Origin: Campylorhamphus procurvoides
Lineage: Eukaryota; Chordata; Aves; Passeriformes; Dendrocolaptidae
Length of the DNA: 64,000 nt
NCBI GenBank assembly: GCA_013396655.1
Contig: WBMV01008221.1
Location: 982,775 to 1,046,774, forward strand
Direction of reading: 5' to 3'
Positions 27,961 through 53,000 of this stretch are shown here, in pieces. Made by a program: the position numbers and the translations under genes. Under the pieces are notes generated by a model. It worked only from the letters and a program-made list of their open reading frames with translations. It had not been told where the DNA came from and did no database searches. Each line of letters starts with the position of its first letter. Position 1 is the stretch's first letter.

Positions 27961-30900
27961 AGCTTCTAAATGGGATCCCCCCCCTCCCCAAATCTTTTTT
28001 AAACAACTTGTGTTCTGCCAGAGTCATGGCACATATCGGGATATGCCTTGGGTTTTTCCTTCAGTAAGAGATAATTAAGGAACAATTCCCTCTCTGATCC
28101 CCAGCATGGCATGCTATTTTCTACCCCACTGTTGCTCTGCAGCTGAACAATGACTGTTCTATGCAGGGAACGGCACTACAGACGCCCCGGATCAGAGGAG
28201 ATCGGCTTAAAGAAACTGGCTGGGTCTGTGTCTCACTCTGCGGACAATGGGGCGGGTGAGGCAGCTTGGGTGCAAATGCCTGACGTGGGGGGGCTTTGGG
28301 AACACCTGTTTGTAAATGGCAGTGCTCTGGGCAGGGGCCTCTGTTAGCTGAAGTCACTCGCACCCAGCATACCTATCCCAAAATTTCACACAGTAGGAAA
28401 ATTGCTGTGGTTTCCGGTGTTTGGTCCCAGTTCTAAGCACGGACCTTTTGCATTCACGTGGGAGGGATGCACAGTGCTCCTAGTTCACCTCTGTGGTGCT
28501 GCTGTAAATAAACCTCTTTCCTGTCTGCTCCTTCACAGCAAATGTGTGGCTGCTTCAAATGCCAATAGCAGTGACTGTGAGCTTGGGAGGCTCAATTTCG
28601 AGGCATCTCCAAAAAAACCAAAATTGGGTCTTCTAAGGAAGCATCCAGATCCAAGAACTTAAAGCATCATGGGGGATGATAAACTGGGAAAAACCCCCAT
28701 AATTTTGTAATTTCTGAGAAGGACAAGTTTCACCTGTTACAATCCTTGTTAGAGAAGACCTTGGCCACCCCAGTTTTTTTTCCCCACTAGTTTATACTTT
28801 GACAGTAATAAAAAAGCATTAATCTCAAACTTTCTAGGTAATTTCCCAGCTCAAAAAAGATACACTCATTAGCAAAGTACACCATAGTGTATGGCAGAAG
28901 ACATGACCATGTCCTGCTGGGGAAAGGCCCGTACCTAGATGTTTCTTCAGAACAATCAGAACAATTGTTTAGTGATAAATGTTTTTTGCATATGACTCAT
29001 CAACCCTTGAAAACAGGATTTCTTATATAATACAAGTGCTGACACAGCCTTCACTTGAGAAGTATGACTGCAGCTGTATAATTACAACTTTAGATTTGAT
29101 GTTATGGACCTTAGGTTATGCCATTCAGACAAATGTTCCTTTGTACTACAGAGATATTTTTTCCTTAGTCATATTGCCCACAGGACAATAAGGACTATAT
29201 TCACAGCTCACTGCATAGAAGTTTAGGCATGTAACAGCCAGCGGTATTACACAAAATGAGATTATACCCTATGGGGGTTAAATGGATTCATAATTGCCAC
29301 TTTTTCTTGTCTTTTTTTTTTTTCTCCTCCTTTGCTCCTAGTTGATACTTTTTTGGAAGTGCTCTCCAAATAAAAGGAAGAACAATCTCACACTGAGTCT
29401 GGATAAATGTTACAGTTGTCTCACAAATGCTGTATTATTTCCAGCCCTTCCAAAATAATATAATTGTCCTACTGCTGAACTACAGATTTTTCTCAGTATG
29501 ACACAGAACACTAAAATGTCAGGTCCTGACTCATGGTGTTTTGGTGGAATAAATAAAAAGTACCAATATGCTATTCAGAACTGACAGCATTAATGAAGAT
29601 GTGACACCAGGAACCCTAAGCATGGTTTCCTTTGGCTCCCATCGTGTGCTCAGCAGTGCACCGAAAAATGGTGCACCTGTTATGGGCTCCATCCTGGAAA
29701 CACTTACCAGATAGACCTGGGTGATAGGACTGGGACTGGCACGGCTGGTTTCTTGTTATCCTACGCTGGCTTTACCTCGGGAGAATCACAGGTGGCTCTG
29801 AGGAGGGAGCCTAGTCTTAGGGTGATTATCACACATTCTTCCCATGGGAAACCAAAACGAGAGTTCAGGGCTCTCTGCTGTAGTGAAGGCTGTGACTTCA
29901 TGTAAGGCTGGGCAAGATTAACCAAGAGACACCCACTCCCAGGCTGTATGCTCCTGTATTTCTCCACTGGATAGACTTTGAATCCGCATTACTGTCTCAG
30001 GCTGTGTTTCCAGCTGTAGGGCTGGACTCAAGGATTTAGCTCTCCCTGTCTGGGCATCCAGGCACTAATACTTGCACACTTAATCCACCCACACTGCTCA
30101 TTTTCAACCCAGTGGCATCCACAAAAATTTCTGCTGGATTTTAATAATGACAGAGGAGAACCATCCCCAAGATATTTTCTTTGACAGTGGAAACAAGTTT
30201 AATGCCCCCCTTTAGATACCTGCCTAACCATACTTGGCATCATTCTAATGCCTTAGAACGTGGCATTTTTTAATAAATATAATTTACAATGCCAAAAAGC
30301 AGCTTTGCAGAGTTTGCCTCTCAAAGCATCAAGCAACTGTGGATTGCATGAGTGGTCTTTGGTCTACAAAATGGTACAACAGTTTCTCAGAGAGTTTTTT
30401 TCAATGAATTAACAAAATGACTCAAAACTGCACTAATGGTTAACAGCTTTTTTTTATTAGCAACACTGAGATAAGTTATTGAAGCATTTTAGTATTGTTT
30501 TACATTCCATTCAGAAGTGACCTAACTTGTAACTCCATATACATTTAAAGATATAGTTTGACACTTATTCAGAAAGCAACAATTATTAAAACTTACATAC
30601 CTTCATTACCAGGAAACCTTAATATATTTTCTAATTACTTCCAACAATACTCTATTCCAAAGCACATGATAACCCACTAGAAGTTTACACATTTCACTTC
30701 AATCACAGGTTTTAAATTGTGGATGTCAGAGTGCTGTTCATTGAATTTTACTGTCTTTCTTGGTTAATATTGGAAAACCTGGCACAATATATTAAGCTAG
30801 AAATATTGCTTAAAGAATATGAAAAAAGATAACTATAGTATTTTTTCCTGCTAAAGCATTACAAAATACAGGACCATTAAAAACTCAAATAGAAATGACA

Positions 30901-32019
30901 ATAAATAACCTTAAAAATGTTAAGAGAATTTTCACTCATACTAAAGTCCATTCCCTAAGCTTGCCAAACACATAAATAACAGAACATATTCAGGACCTCT
31001 ATTTTTGTACTATTATGATGGTTTGTTATATATTGTGGATGTATTGTGTATACATATATTAATGCTTACACTTAAGGTATATATTTTTTTCTTTGCTGAA
31101 ACAATTAATAAGCCTCAGGTAATTATTTATCCCTGGCACTACGGGTATCTAGATGGGTGGGAGCAAACCTCAGAAATTCCAAATATGCAATACTGTGCAT
31201 AACAAGATCATCTCTGCATAAAGATATCCTAAGATTACAAAGATGAATTTGGTTATTTATTTCTGAAAGCCTGTAACATAAAATTATAATTGCTGTCAAA
31301 TTAATTGTTTAAAATTGGCCTCGTAATAGGTATTAATCGTACACTTAGTTTTGACTTACAAGAATGTCTAAATTGCTCGTGTTTATGAGTAGTTATAGGA
31401 AATACTATATCTCAGACACAAGAATATATATTCCTGAACCAAAACACAAACCAGAGCATTGTCTTACTTTGGAAAGACCTGGAAACATCTCTATGCCTCT
31501 GCCTAATCCTAAATTATAATTTAAATTTGACCTGGATATGACAAAAACAATAAAAAAATACTGTTTGGGAGATGAAACTTAGAGTAAAATCATAGAGCTC
31601 TAAGCTTACATCATTATTTTGTCTCTGCAAAGAAAAGAAAAGCCTTTCTGTGCTAGGGATTTGCCTTGGTGCGGCTGGTCACTGATGTCTGAAATCAAGG
31701 CACATACCAAGGCCTCCTTTTGCAAACACAATCCCCCTTTCAGATCTGGTGCTAGGAGGGACTGAAAGCCTCCAGTCTCACAGGGAATAGAAGGTACTCA
31801 GCACTTAGCTGTATCAGGTATTTTAGGGGTTAATTTGCAGAAACATAAATGGAATGGGAATGTCACACCACAATATGGAAAATGGTAAGAACTAAAAGTT
31901 TTCAACAGTAAACAAAACGGTGATACCAAACTTATCACCTGACCAATTCCTGATATAACAAAATACAATCAAATCAAATTACATGAATATAGCAATGAAA
32001 CTTAAAGTCAAATTAACAT

Positions 32020-32100
32020 AGGACCTGATTCTGCAATCCTTAGTCATGTAAGTAGTCCTACTCATCGAGAATGAGGGATGCAAGACTGGGCCCTTAGCTT
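32020..32100. repeat. Probable ancient amniote interspersed-repeat scrap
   Basis: GGACCTGATTCTGCAATCCT, then TAGTCATGTAAGTAGTCCTA and CTGGGCCCTTAG have the look of a dispersed reptile/bird repeat whose copies start with a CCTGATTCTGCA motif. Similar wording occurs at 4,966-4,985 (CTGACCTGATTCTGCAAGG) and, more loosely, at 36,870-36,945. Family assignment is not possible by eye. Confidence 0.4.
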
Positions 32101-34149
32101 CTGCTTAGGAAGTCGGTGTTGATTCAGACAGTATCTTCTCTAGCCAAAAATATGCAGCAAAAGGAAAGTAACATAAACAAGGCTAAATGTCAACAGTGTT
32201 TGCAGACTTACAGACACCATCCATTTGTTTGTACTGAAATGACTAGCGAACCATTTGGCAAATACAATGCTATTCACAGACCGGCCCTTTTATCCAGCAA
32301 CACAAACTTCACTGGATCACTGGCATTCCCAGTTAATTAAAAAAAGGAAGCAAGCCATATGAGTTTGGTTTGATATTGCCATGCAAATGGCACTGCGACA
32401 TCCAGAAGTGTGTGTGAAGCCCAGGCGGGGGCCGAGGTGCTGATCTCCCGTTCAGCAGAACAGTTCGTACTCTAAAAGCAGCCTTGGACCTCCTAACTGA
32501 AACTAAGAAACCTCTTCAAAAGCACGATAATGGGGGTAAAGAAAAGTCTGCTGTAAAACTTCCATATCATTTCATTCTGCCTTGAAGGAAAAGAATATTC
32601 TGGTTACTCCTCCAACTGCAGATCAGTACAAAGAGTTACTTGAATGCATTTCATGATACTTTAGATGGGCAGGAGTACTACATTTTGCTGCAGCAGAATG
32701 ACCTGCCATTGCCTCGTAGCTGTCCTAGAGCTTGAATATATCAGGCCTTTTGGTATTTGATACAGATTTTATAATTTAAAAGAGCTGCAATAAGGATTCA
32801 AGTGAAGCCACCACAAACAATTAAAAATCTTTTCCCATGTTTCACATGTTGGTGGTAGTTCTGAAGGGGTAGCATTATGATCTTTTTGGTTTTGACACCT
32901 GTGGCAATAAGCAATTTACAATAACTAAACTCACTATTTAAACATTGGGGTAGAGCACTATAATTATGTGACAATAAAGCTGTAATAATCTGCCACAATC
33001 GATCTTCCCCTTGCCCAGCCCTCTTGTCTGCGCTGCAGTTCCACATTTAGAAGGTATTTCAGAAAGTTACAATGCTGAACATTTTAATAATTCTGTGCAA
33101 TGCTGAACACTTTCTGCTACAAAGGAAACTGAAAATGCTCAGCCCTTTAGAGGATCAGAACTCCAAAGCTGCTCCCATGCATCAGAGGGGCCCTGCCCTG
33201 TTTTCATACAGTGAAAGAAGTGATAATGGGGTGGAGCCTGTGCAAGAGAAAACAGCACTAATTGCAGAGGAAAGCAAACATGAATGGAAGCAAATTAGAT
33301 TTAGAGAGACAACATGGCACTAATACTTTTGGACATCACTAAGTGTGGGTTCAATAGCCCTAACCCATTAAGCAGCCAGCTAACGCCCAGGACAATCTCT
33401 GGCCAATAGTTCTGCAGCCCACCAGCTCTTCCTTGAAAGCCTAAGTACTTCTAAGTATTTCTAAGAAAATGCAAGTATGGAAATTTTACCATCCTAATGA
33501 CAAAGCAGAAAAATTTAAAGGGGAGGAGAGAGAAAGGAAAGGGTCTTGTCATAAAGGGTCTTGTGCACAAATCACATTAATGACTTGGAACGGGAGGTAG
33601 AACATGATTGCCATACATGGGTGTATATGGGAAGACAAGCAGAAAAAGAGATGAGCATAAATGGGAAGGAAAACAGATCTTCCAAAAATCTTAAGATCTT
33701 CCAGATCTTAAACACAAAGTAGGTCTAGAACCTCCAAGCTTAACTTCTCAAATCAGCAAGGGCTGTGAAAGCAGAGTATATGGATGCTCAAGATAGCTAC
33801 CAAGCCCTGGGCATCCCCTCCATGGTGGGCTAATGGCTGCCAAGCAGCGAGGAAAGGCATGGCATCCTCATAGAAACTGTGGTAGCAAAGATTAACAAGA
33901 TTGGGTCTGAGGTGTGGTCACTTGAGACTCCGAAACCAAGTGCAGTTCAGGAGTATCTCTAAAATCATTAATGCTCTTTTTTCCTTTTTTTCTATTCATT
34001 TCTATTCTGCTGTGTAAGAAGAAATATTACAAAAATTTGTGATTTTTCTCAGCAGCATTTTGACATGAAAATTTCTTTATTATGCAGTAATTATGGTTCT
34101 TTCCTAATTGTGTCTTTCATCCCTACAGCCTGAAGCACGATAGGAGCAT

Positions 34150-34250
34150 AAATGAATTATGTGCACATCATCAATCTCTCTCATTCTACGTATAGGGAAA
34201 CTGAGGACTGCTTCCCTATGTGTGGTGACTTTCCAAAACAACAGTGAGTT
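34150..34250 (+). mobile_element. Possible short MIR-like fragment
   Basis: ATAGGGAAACTGAGGACTG followed by GTGACTTTCCAAAACAACAG and TGAGTTA resembles the MIR segment GGAAACTGAGGC...GTGACTTGCCCAAGGTCACA. It is short and diverged, so only a tentative call. Confidence 0.4.
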
Positions 34251-36474
34251 AATTTTCTCTAAAAATTAAACCCTTTTTGTGCCAAGATTTGTACTTATAA
34301 ACTGACCCACTATCTTAAGGTGAAATTCACAATCTAAACATGATCCACACAGATCACTTAAAATCCCAGCTTGTTTTTAGGCAGCCAGAGATTTAACTCA
34401 ATTAGTATAGCCAGTCTAAGATGCAATCTCAGCTTACTGAAGCTGAAATATTTTATTTCCTCTGTATTCTGACTGCAGAAAGAGCACCATGCCTTGCTGT
34501 CTGATTGTGCAAGGACTGCTATCAAATGTATCAGTGTTCCCTCCTGAGATGTCAACAACACACACATCATTGGCTGTAAAAAGAAAGGCAAATGCACAGA
34601 GTCTCCCCAAATACAAAGGAACTTAAGAATCATGCGCTAGAATCAGATGCTGGAGGTGGGTCTCAAGTTTTCTGATCTGCCAGGTAGTAGAAGAGACAAA
34701 GGGACCATGACTTTGGCCATGGGCTTTGCTCAGGAGGAAAGGAAGGCTAAGAAATGAACAGGGTGCTCCTGATCACTAATCGGCAAGCGCAGAAACATCA
34801 GGTGAGATTGCCCGCACTAACATGCACAGATGGAGTGTGATTTCACAATATAAAATGTCACTGAGGAAGTGAAAACTCCCCAAAAACACTGCTTTCAAGT
34901 GGGTGGTGTCCAAGCCAACCAAACAAAAAAAGAACTACTGCCATGGGGCTTGTTCATACCATCCACTTTTGCCATGAGACATTGAGAAAAATGAAATAAT
35001 GTGTTTAAATGGTCAACCTTAATACTTATATTCTGCAAACACTCAATAGAATATCAGTAAAGAATTTTAAAAAGCTATTTTTGGTGGGGGGAGAAAGAAG
35101 AACTCACTGCATTTTCGATTAAAAAATGGCTTAAAAAGTAGAACAGACAAGCTTCTGTTGTTTCTTTTTTTCCTTCATACTTCAAGTCAAATCCATTATC
35201 ACTGGGCAGAGCTTGTGAAAGGGATATGGTCTTTAAAATCATATAAACTCAAGCCATCATAAAATGTCTGTTGAATTGATTGGAAGATGAAACAAAAAAC
35301 TAATGAAAGTAACATGACCTCATTTCAATAATAATATTAGAGGGTTTTTTCTGTTGTTGTTTTAAAAATCTTATGTCTGGGAAAAAAAGCATAAAGATAT
35401 TTCATGTAAGGCAACTAATCTTAGTTTTCCAATTCTTTTACTCATTTGTTTAGAGAGTAATTGCTGTATTTTTTTCCTATTTGGTAACAGATTGTACTCC
35501 ACAAATAAAGAGGAAAAAAAATCCAAGTAGGATTTTACCTGCTGTAAATTAAACCACTATTAACTATTTTCAATAATGTAAATGCTGATTTTGAAGAATC
35601 TGGAAATATTTCCAACTACCTAAATTGTTTCTTACAGCTCTGAGACACAGAAGCTTACAAGTAAGGCCATGCTGATTCTTGGGCACATCTTGGGCTCAGT
35701 TTAAGTAATGACAAAATTGTGAAGTCACAATGCTCTAAAGATATAAGTGAGATAAACTTTGTTTGTAGAAATCAGACTTTTTTATCAAACCAACTAATAC
35801 ACTTGCAAAAGCAGAGGGGCCTGCAGAAGGGGTTATGGCTTTCAGCATCTGCACTCTGCTAGTGAAGTCAAACAAAGCCTCCACTAACCTTAAGTTAACC
35901 AGGGGAACCACTCCTAAGTGTTTGCAGATTTAGGGTTTAATTTTAAATTGTCAGGCTTTAAAACTGTTGATAACTTTTTCCTTTTTTTAACTTGAATACA
36001 TTTTATTATGCATGTTGAGCTCTGACAATGAGTTTTCTGATTAGTTTGAAGGTTAAATGAAACGAGCATTACTGAAGTTTTTGTGTCCTTTGCTGACTCT
36101 GCTTTTTAAAGTGATACTGTTTTTCAAAGGATTTACACTCTAAACTCTCTTTCAAACAAGAGCTATGCTGACAAAATAGGAGACAAATCAAAAAAATCCT
36201 CATTCTAATTTGTTCCAGATAGCTTTAACTTTCATTTTTGTAAATATGATGTGTGTGATATATTGAAGTAAAACTGCAATTTTGTAGATCAGAGACTAAT
36301 AAGAGCAAAAGGTGGTTTTGTTTGCTTGGTGTGTTGCTATTTTAATTACCTGGAGGCATATTCTTAATTAGGCAGATCACAATTTGCACAACTGCTAGTT
36401 AGAATTGTGAAAATGGTCAAGTGCAGCAACTGTATGGGTGCCATTGAACAAAACCAGAAAATTATGCTTAAAAA

Positions 36475-36509
36475 NNNNNNNNNNNNNNNNNNNNNNNNNN
36501 GGGGGGGGG
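36475..36509. other. Assembly gap (26 N) flanked by a G9 run
   Basis: The Ns at 36,475-36,500 are followed directly by nine Gs (36,501-36,509) and purine-rich sequence, suggesting a failed homopolymer or G-rich repeat read. True length is unknown. Any open frame crossing it is meaningless. Confidence 0.95.
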
Positions 36510-37053
36510 AAGAAAAGAGAAAAAGTATTTTCAACACAGGTACATACATTCCATGCACTTGGCCTTTGATTTCATAAATGTCACGGTAATTGAATACACC
36601 CCAATTCAAAGAAAGAAAGGGAAAATAAAAAGAAAAAAAAAAGAAAAAAATAGACAAAGCAAGATTTGCTTGGCAAAGCATCCAGTGTTTTTTCTTGGGT
36701 TCTTACTTATATCAAAATACTGAAAAATTTGCAAGTTACCATGTAAATTTTTAAAACTTTTTCCTCCTTTGAGTATGCTAAATCAGTAAGTATCCCCCTC
36801 AGATGCCACTAGCACAGATAGTCTATATTGCTGCTACACTAGTTTAAAAAGCAAGTTCTTTCTAAAATCCTGTATAAGTATGCATGCAGCACTGCTGATT
36901 TCAATGGAGTAGACCACATATAAGACTAGAATTTGGCCCACAGGTTTTAACATTTAAAAAAATGTATTACTAACAAACATGACTAAGTATATTTAAAGAG
37001 CAGCTTCATGATTCTGCACGTGTGTTTTCTGAAATGGTCTAAAAGAAGGTCTA

Positions 37054-49868
<12,815 letters not shown>

Positions 49869-50021
49869 CTGTATGTATTCTCAAGTGGACCTTTAAGTGA
49901 TGGGATGTTCTGAAAGTTTTTCCACAATATGGGCAGTCTTTCATGGCAGAACCAAGGCTCCTGTCTCTCAGTAAAGCTGGCTGCTGGACTCCTACAGATC
50001 TCCCAGCTTCTTCTCCAATGT
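49869..50021 (-). CDS. ZNF536: ZNF536, small internal zinc-finger exon
   Basis: This 153-nt exon is too short to stand out as an open frame. It is bounded by a TTGCAG acceptor (AG at 50,022-50,023) and a CAG/GTGAG donor (GT at 49,867-49,868). It begins with two bases completing an Asp codon, carries 50 whole codons starting IGEEAGRS, and ends with the first base of a Gly codon, so both junctions are phase 1. Residues 29-49 form a textbook C2H2 finger (CPYC, then X12, then H-X3-H; 49,873-49,935), followed by His-Thr and the first base of the linker Gly. Joining it to the exon at 38,642 restores the TGEKPYKC linker exactly, which confirms exon order and frame. The residues before the finger match the ZNF536 segment linking its earlier fingers to this pair. 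The preceding large exon is not in the window. Confidence 0.94.
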
Positions 50022-53000
50022 CTGCAACACAGAAATGTTCTCACATCACTTCAGCACATGTCAGAAGTTGTTCTCACTAAAACTGCTAACACAACACAAA
50101 GTTAAACATGTCAATAATACACCTGTCTTTTTCATTCTTTAAATCTGACAGAATGCTGACAATTCATGTATTTTCTTGTTATTGTCTTAAATTATTTCAT
50201 CTTTCCTATCATCATTTTAAGCAGCATATGGTACCTTTATATTGAACTGAATTATACAAGAAAAGAAACAGCTGTGTCAGCAGCTGGTTTGATTTCTTCT
50301 TTTGCTTCATTCCTATTAATTTTTATCCCCAAAAGTTTGAGATTGTTGTTTTGTTGAATCTATTTAAGTATTGTGAAAAATATGTATGCTTTTAGAGAGA
50401 AAAAGTTTGCACCAGTGTATTAAAACCTGCAGAATTGCAGCGATAAGAGCATCCAAACACAGTGATGATGTCTACGCACAAAGCTAACCAACTTCCTTCT
50501 GCAACATTTCAACATTGAAATTACAACAGACAAACTAGTGAGTGACCTAATAGCATGGGAAAAGCAATGAAAAAATTGGTCAGATGAGGGGGAATTCCTT
50601 TTCCCTCTCACCCACAGCTCCTGTGTTTTCTCCTTCAGTGTTCACAGCTACACTTATTCTTTGCATCATAACACAATGGGGGAGACTCCAGGACACCTCT
50701 TCTCTCTCCTGGTGTAAAGAAACAGTCATTTTCAGCCATCTTGAATAAGCTGCTTTTATCCAAGCAGGCTACAAACACAATAACTTACAAAAGACTGACA
50801 TAAAAATTGCAAAAATGTAGGGCATTTTAAATAAGTAATTATCCAAACCACACAAGACTCATCTATCATCTTGTACTTACAGGGTCGTGCAATATCACAT
50901 GTATGTATCAATTTATGATTTCACCAAAAAGAACCATGGCAAATATTGAAATTCTGAACCAGACTGATGCTACTGGTATGTCACGTGCAGTGCACATGGA
51001 CACATCATCACACCCCCATGCTAAAGCTGAGCTATCTGGGTTATATTGAGGAGGGGAGCATATAGTTAAAACCTGCATGCAGAGTCTTGATTATTTCAGC
51101 CATAAACTACTGACTAAAAGTGTTCTGTCTCTACCCATTTGATATGTAACTAAAGCTGTCAGGAAACATTGTGCAGTTTACACAGCATTGCCTTTTAAAT
51201 GGAAGTAATGGGACATAAGAAAGACTTAAACATTTGGCTCTAATAAAATCTATTCTCACAGTAGCAGAGACCCAAACACCACTTTTCTAGAAAAGGTAAC
51301 ACTAACAGGCATTTCAGTATCTATTATAAAATTGTCCTTTTAAACTATCTTGCTTAAAGCTGAGAGAAGGGAATGATAGAGTGTTATATATATAAAATTC
51401 TTATCTTAGTCATGTATGTGATCAAGCTATTACTAGTTTTCAAAAGGCAAATCTGATAGTTTTCACACTTGTTTAACATTTTCTGACTGTTCTTAGACTG
51501 CAGAGTTAAAGCATAACATTTAAGTTAGAAAGCTAGTAAAAGTCATTTTGAATTATCTTCACGTACATAAAGTAGCATACTGCAGGAGTTTATTTTGTCT
51601 TTGTGAGTCCAGGAAAACATACATAGGTGCTAGTCTATAATTCCAATATCCCTAAAGAGTTTAGATTTTCTCCTTTTTCACTCGTCAGAAGTTGTATATA
51701 ATTATGGCTTAAGCTCTTTTGGGAAAAAAATGAATTCCTGAGTGCAAAAAGATTTTTCTGAGGAGCAAAATACAGAATGTATGATAATAAAATGCAGGAT
51801 TTTATTTTGGTTTTCAATAAATGCTATATGAGCATTATAGATAAATATATAGATAAAGTTAACAAGCCACTCAGGAGGAATTCACTGAATAAGTCTACTA
51901 GTTATGTTTTGCTATATGTCACTCTAAATGATGGCCTGTTATCCATTTGCCTTTTATCTTTCTATCTAGAATATGTGTGGCCCAATAAAAAAGAATAAAT
52001 TTGTAAGATGAACAGCTCGCTTTGCAGATTTAAGAGTGTAATTTTCACTTTACACAAAATTGAATTTTTTCAAGGCAGTGAGACGACGGAGTTTACTCTA
52101 GCACTAATCCCTCTGAAAAAGCAAACTGAAAACAACAATGAAGCAAAGAAAGATGTGGGTGGTCTGAAGAGTTTTCTTTTAGATTTAAGTAGACATACAG
52201 TAGATAGCTCCAAAGGCTTTGCTCCAACAGGGGCCTTACCTTGAAGAATTTTTCTTCCCACAGTGAAAGCATTCCTAAGACTTTAAAGCTGGGCTGAGGG
52301 GTTTTCTTTTGAATTCCTCTGCCTACAAAGCCCACCGAAGCGCTGGAGGCCATCGCTACCTGAATGAGCAGCTTTACATCTAAGTTCTTTTATTTCAAAC
52401 AATGAAAAGATATGTTCAAGGCTGCCGACTCTTCCCATCAAACGCTACCCCAGCTTCTCACTAAGGCCCCATTTTGGCACATTGTACCTATTTGTCAAGG
52501 CACTTAAGTTTAAAACGTGCTTAACTTTAAAATGCATTTAAGTCTCACTGACTGCTACCGTGGTTTTCTCATACAAAGTCTCTTAAAAGCGACTTTTGGA
52601 AAATGAAGGGTGAAAAAAGTGACACAGAAAAAGGAGAAGAGATCAGCAAAAAATGAGTGAAGAAGCAAACTGGTGAATACAGACTATGCCAACAACAGAG
52701 TATGTGGGGAATGAAAAACCTTCAGCTCTACCAATAATCATGTATCCTTCAACCCTTATATCCCCCTTCTCCTGCTATCAAGAGCCCCCTCAAAGCAGAA
52801 AATCTCAGTTCTTTTAAATTGTACAAAAATGTAGTAATGTTTTACAGTTCTGCAGAACTAGGATTAGCCTCCACAAATTAATTTAATTTATGATTTACTC
52901 AGGATTTGAGCTATGGGTTTTGGGCTTCTCAATTCCGAGGATAAAAGATCAGGAAGGAAAGAGAACAGTTACTTATCTTACAGCCATTGTGGTTCACTGA

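Noticed and set aside
36364..36681. Minus-strand frame across the N gap
   Set aside because: It includes unknown residues from the gap and is pyrimidine-tract noise.
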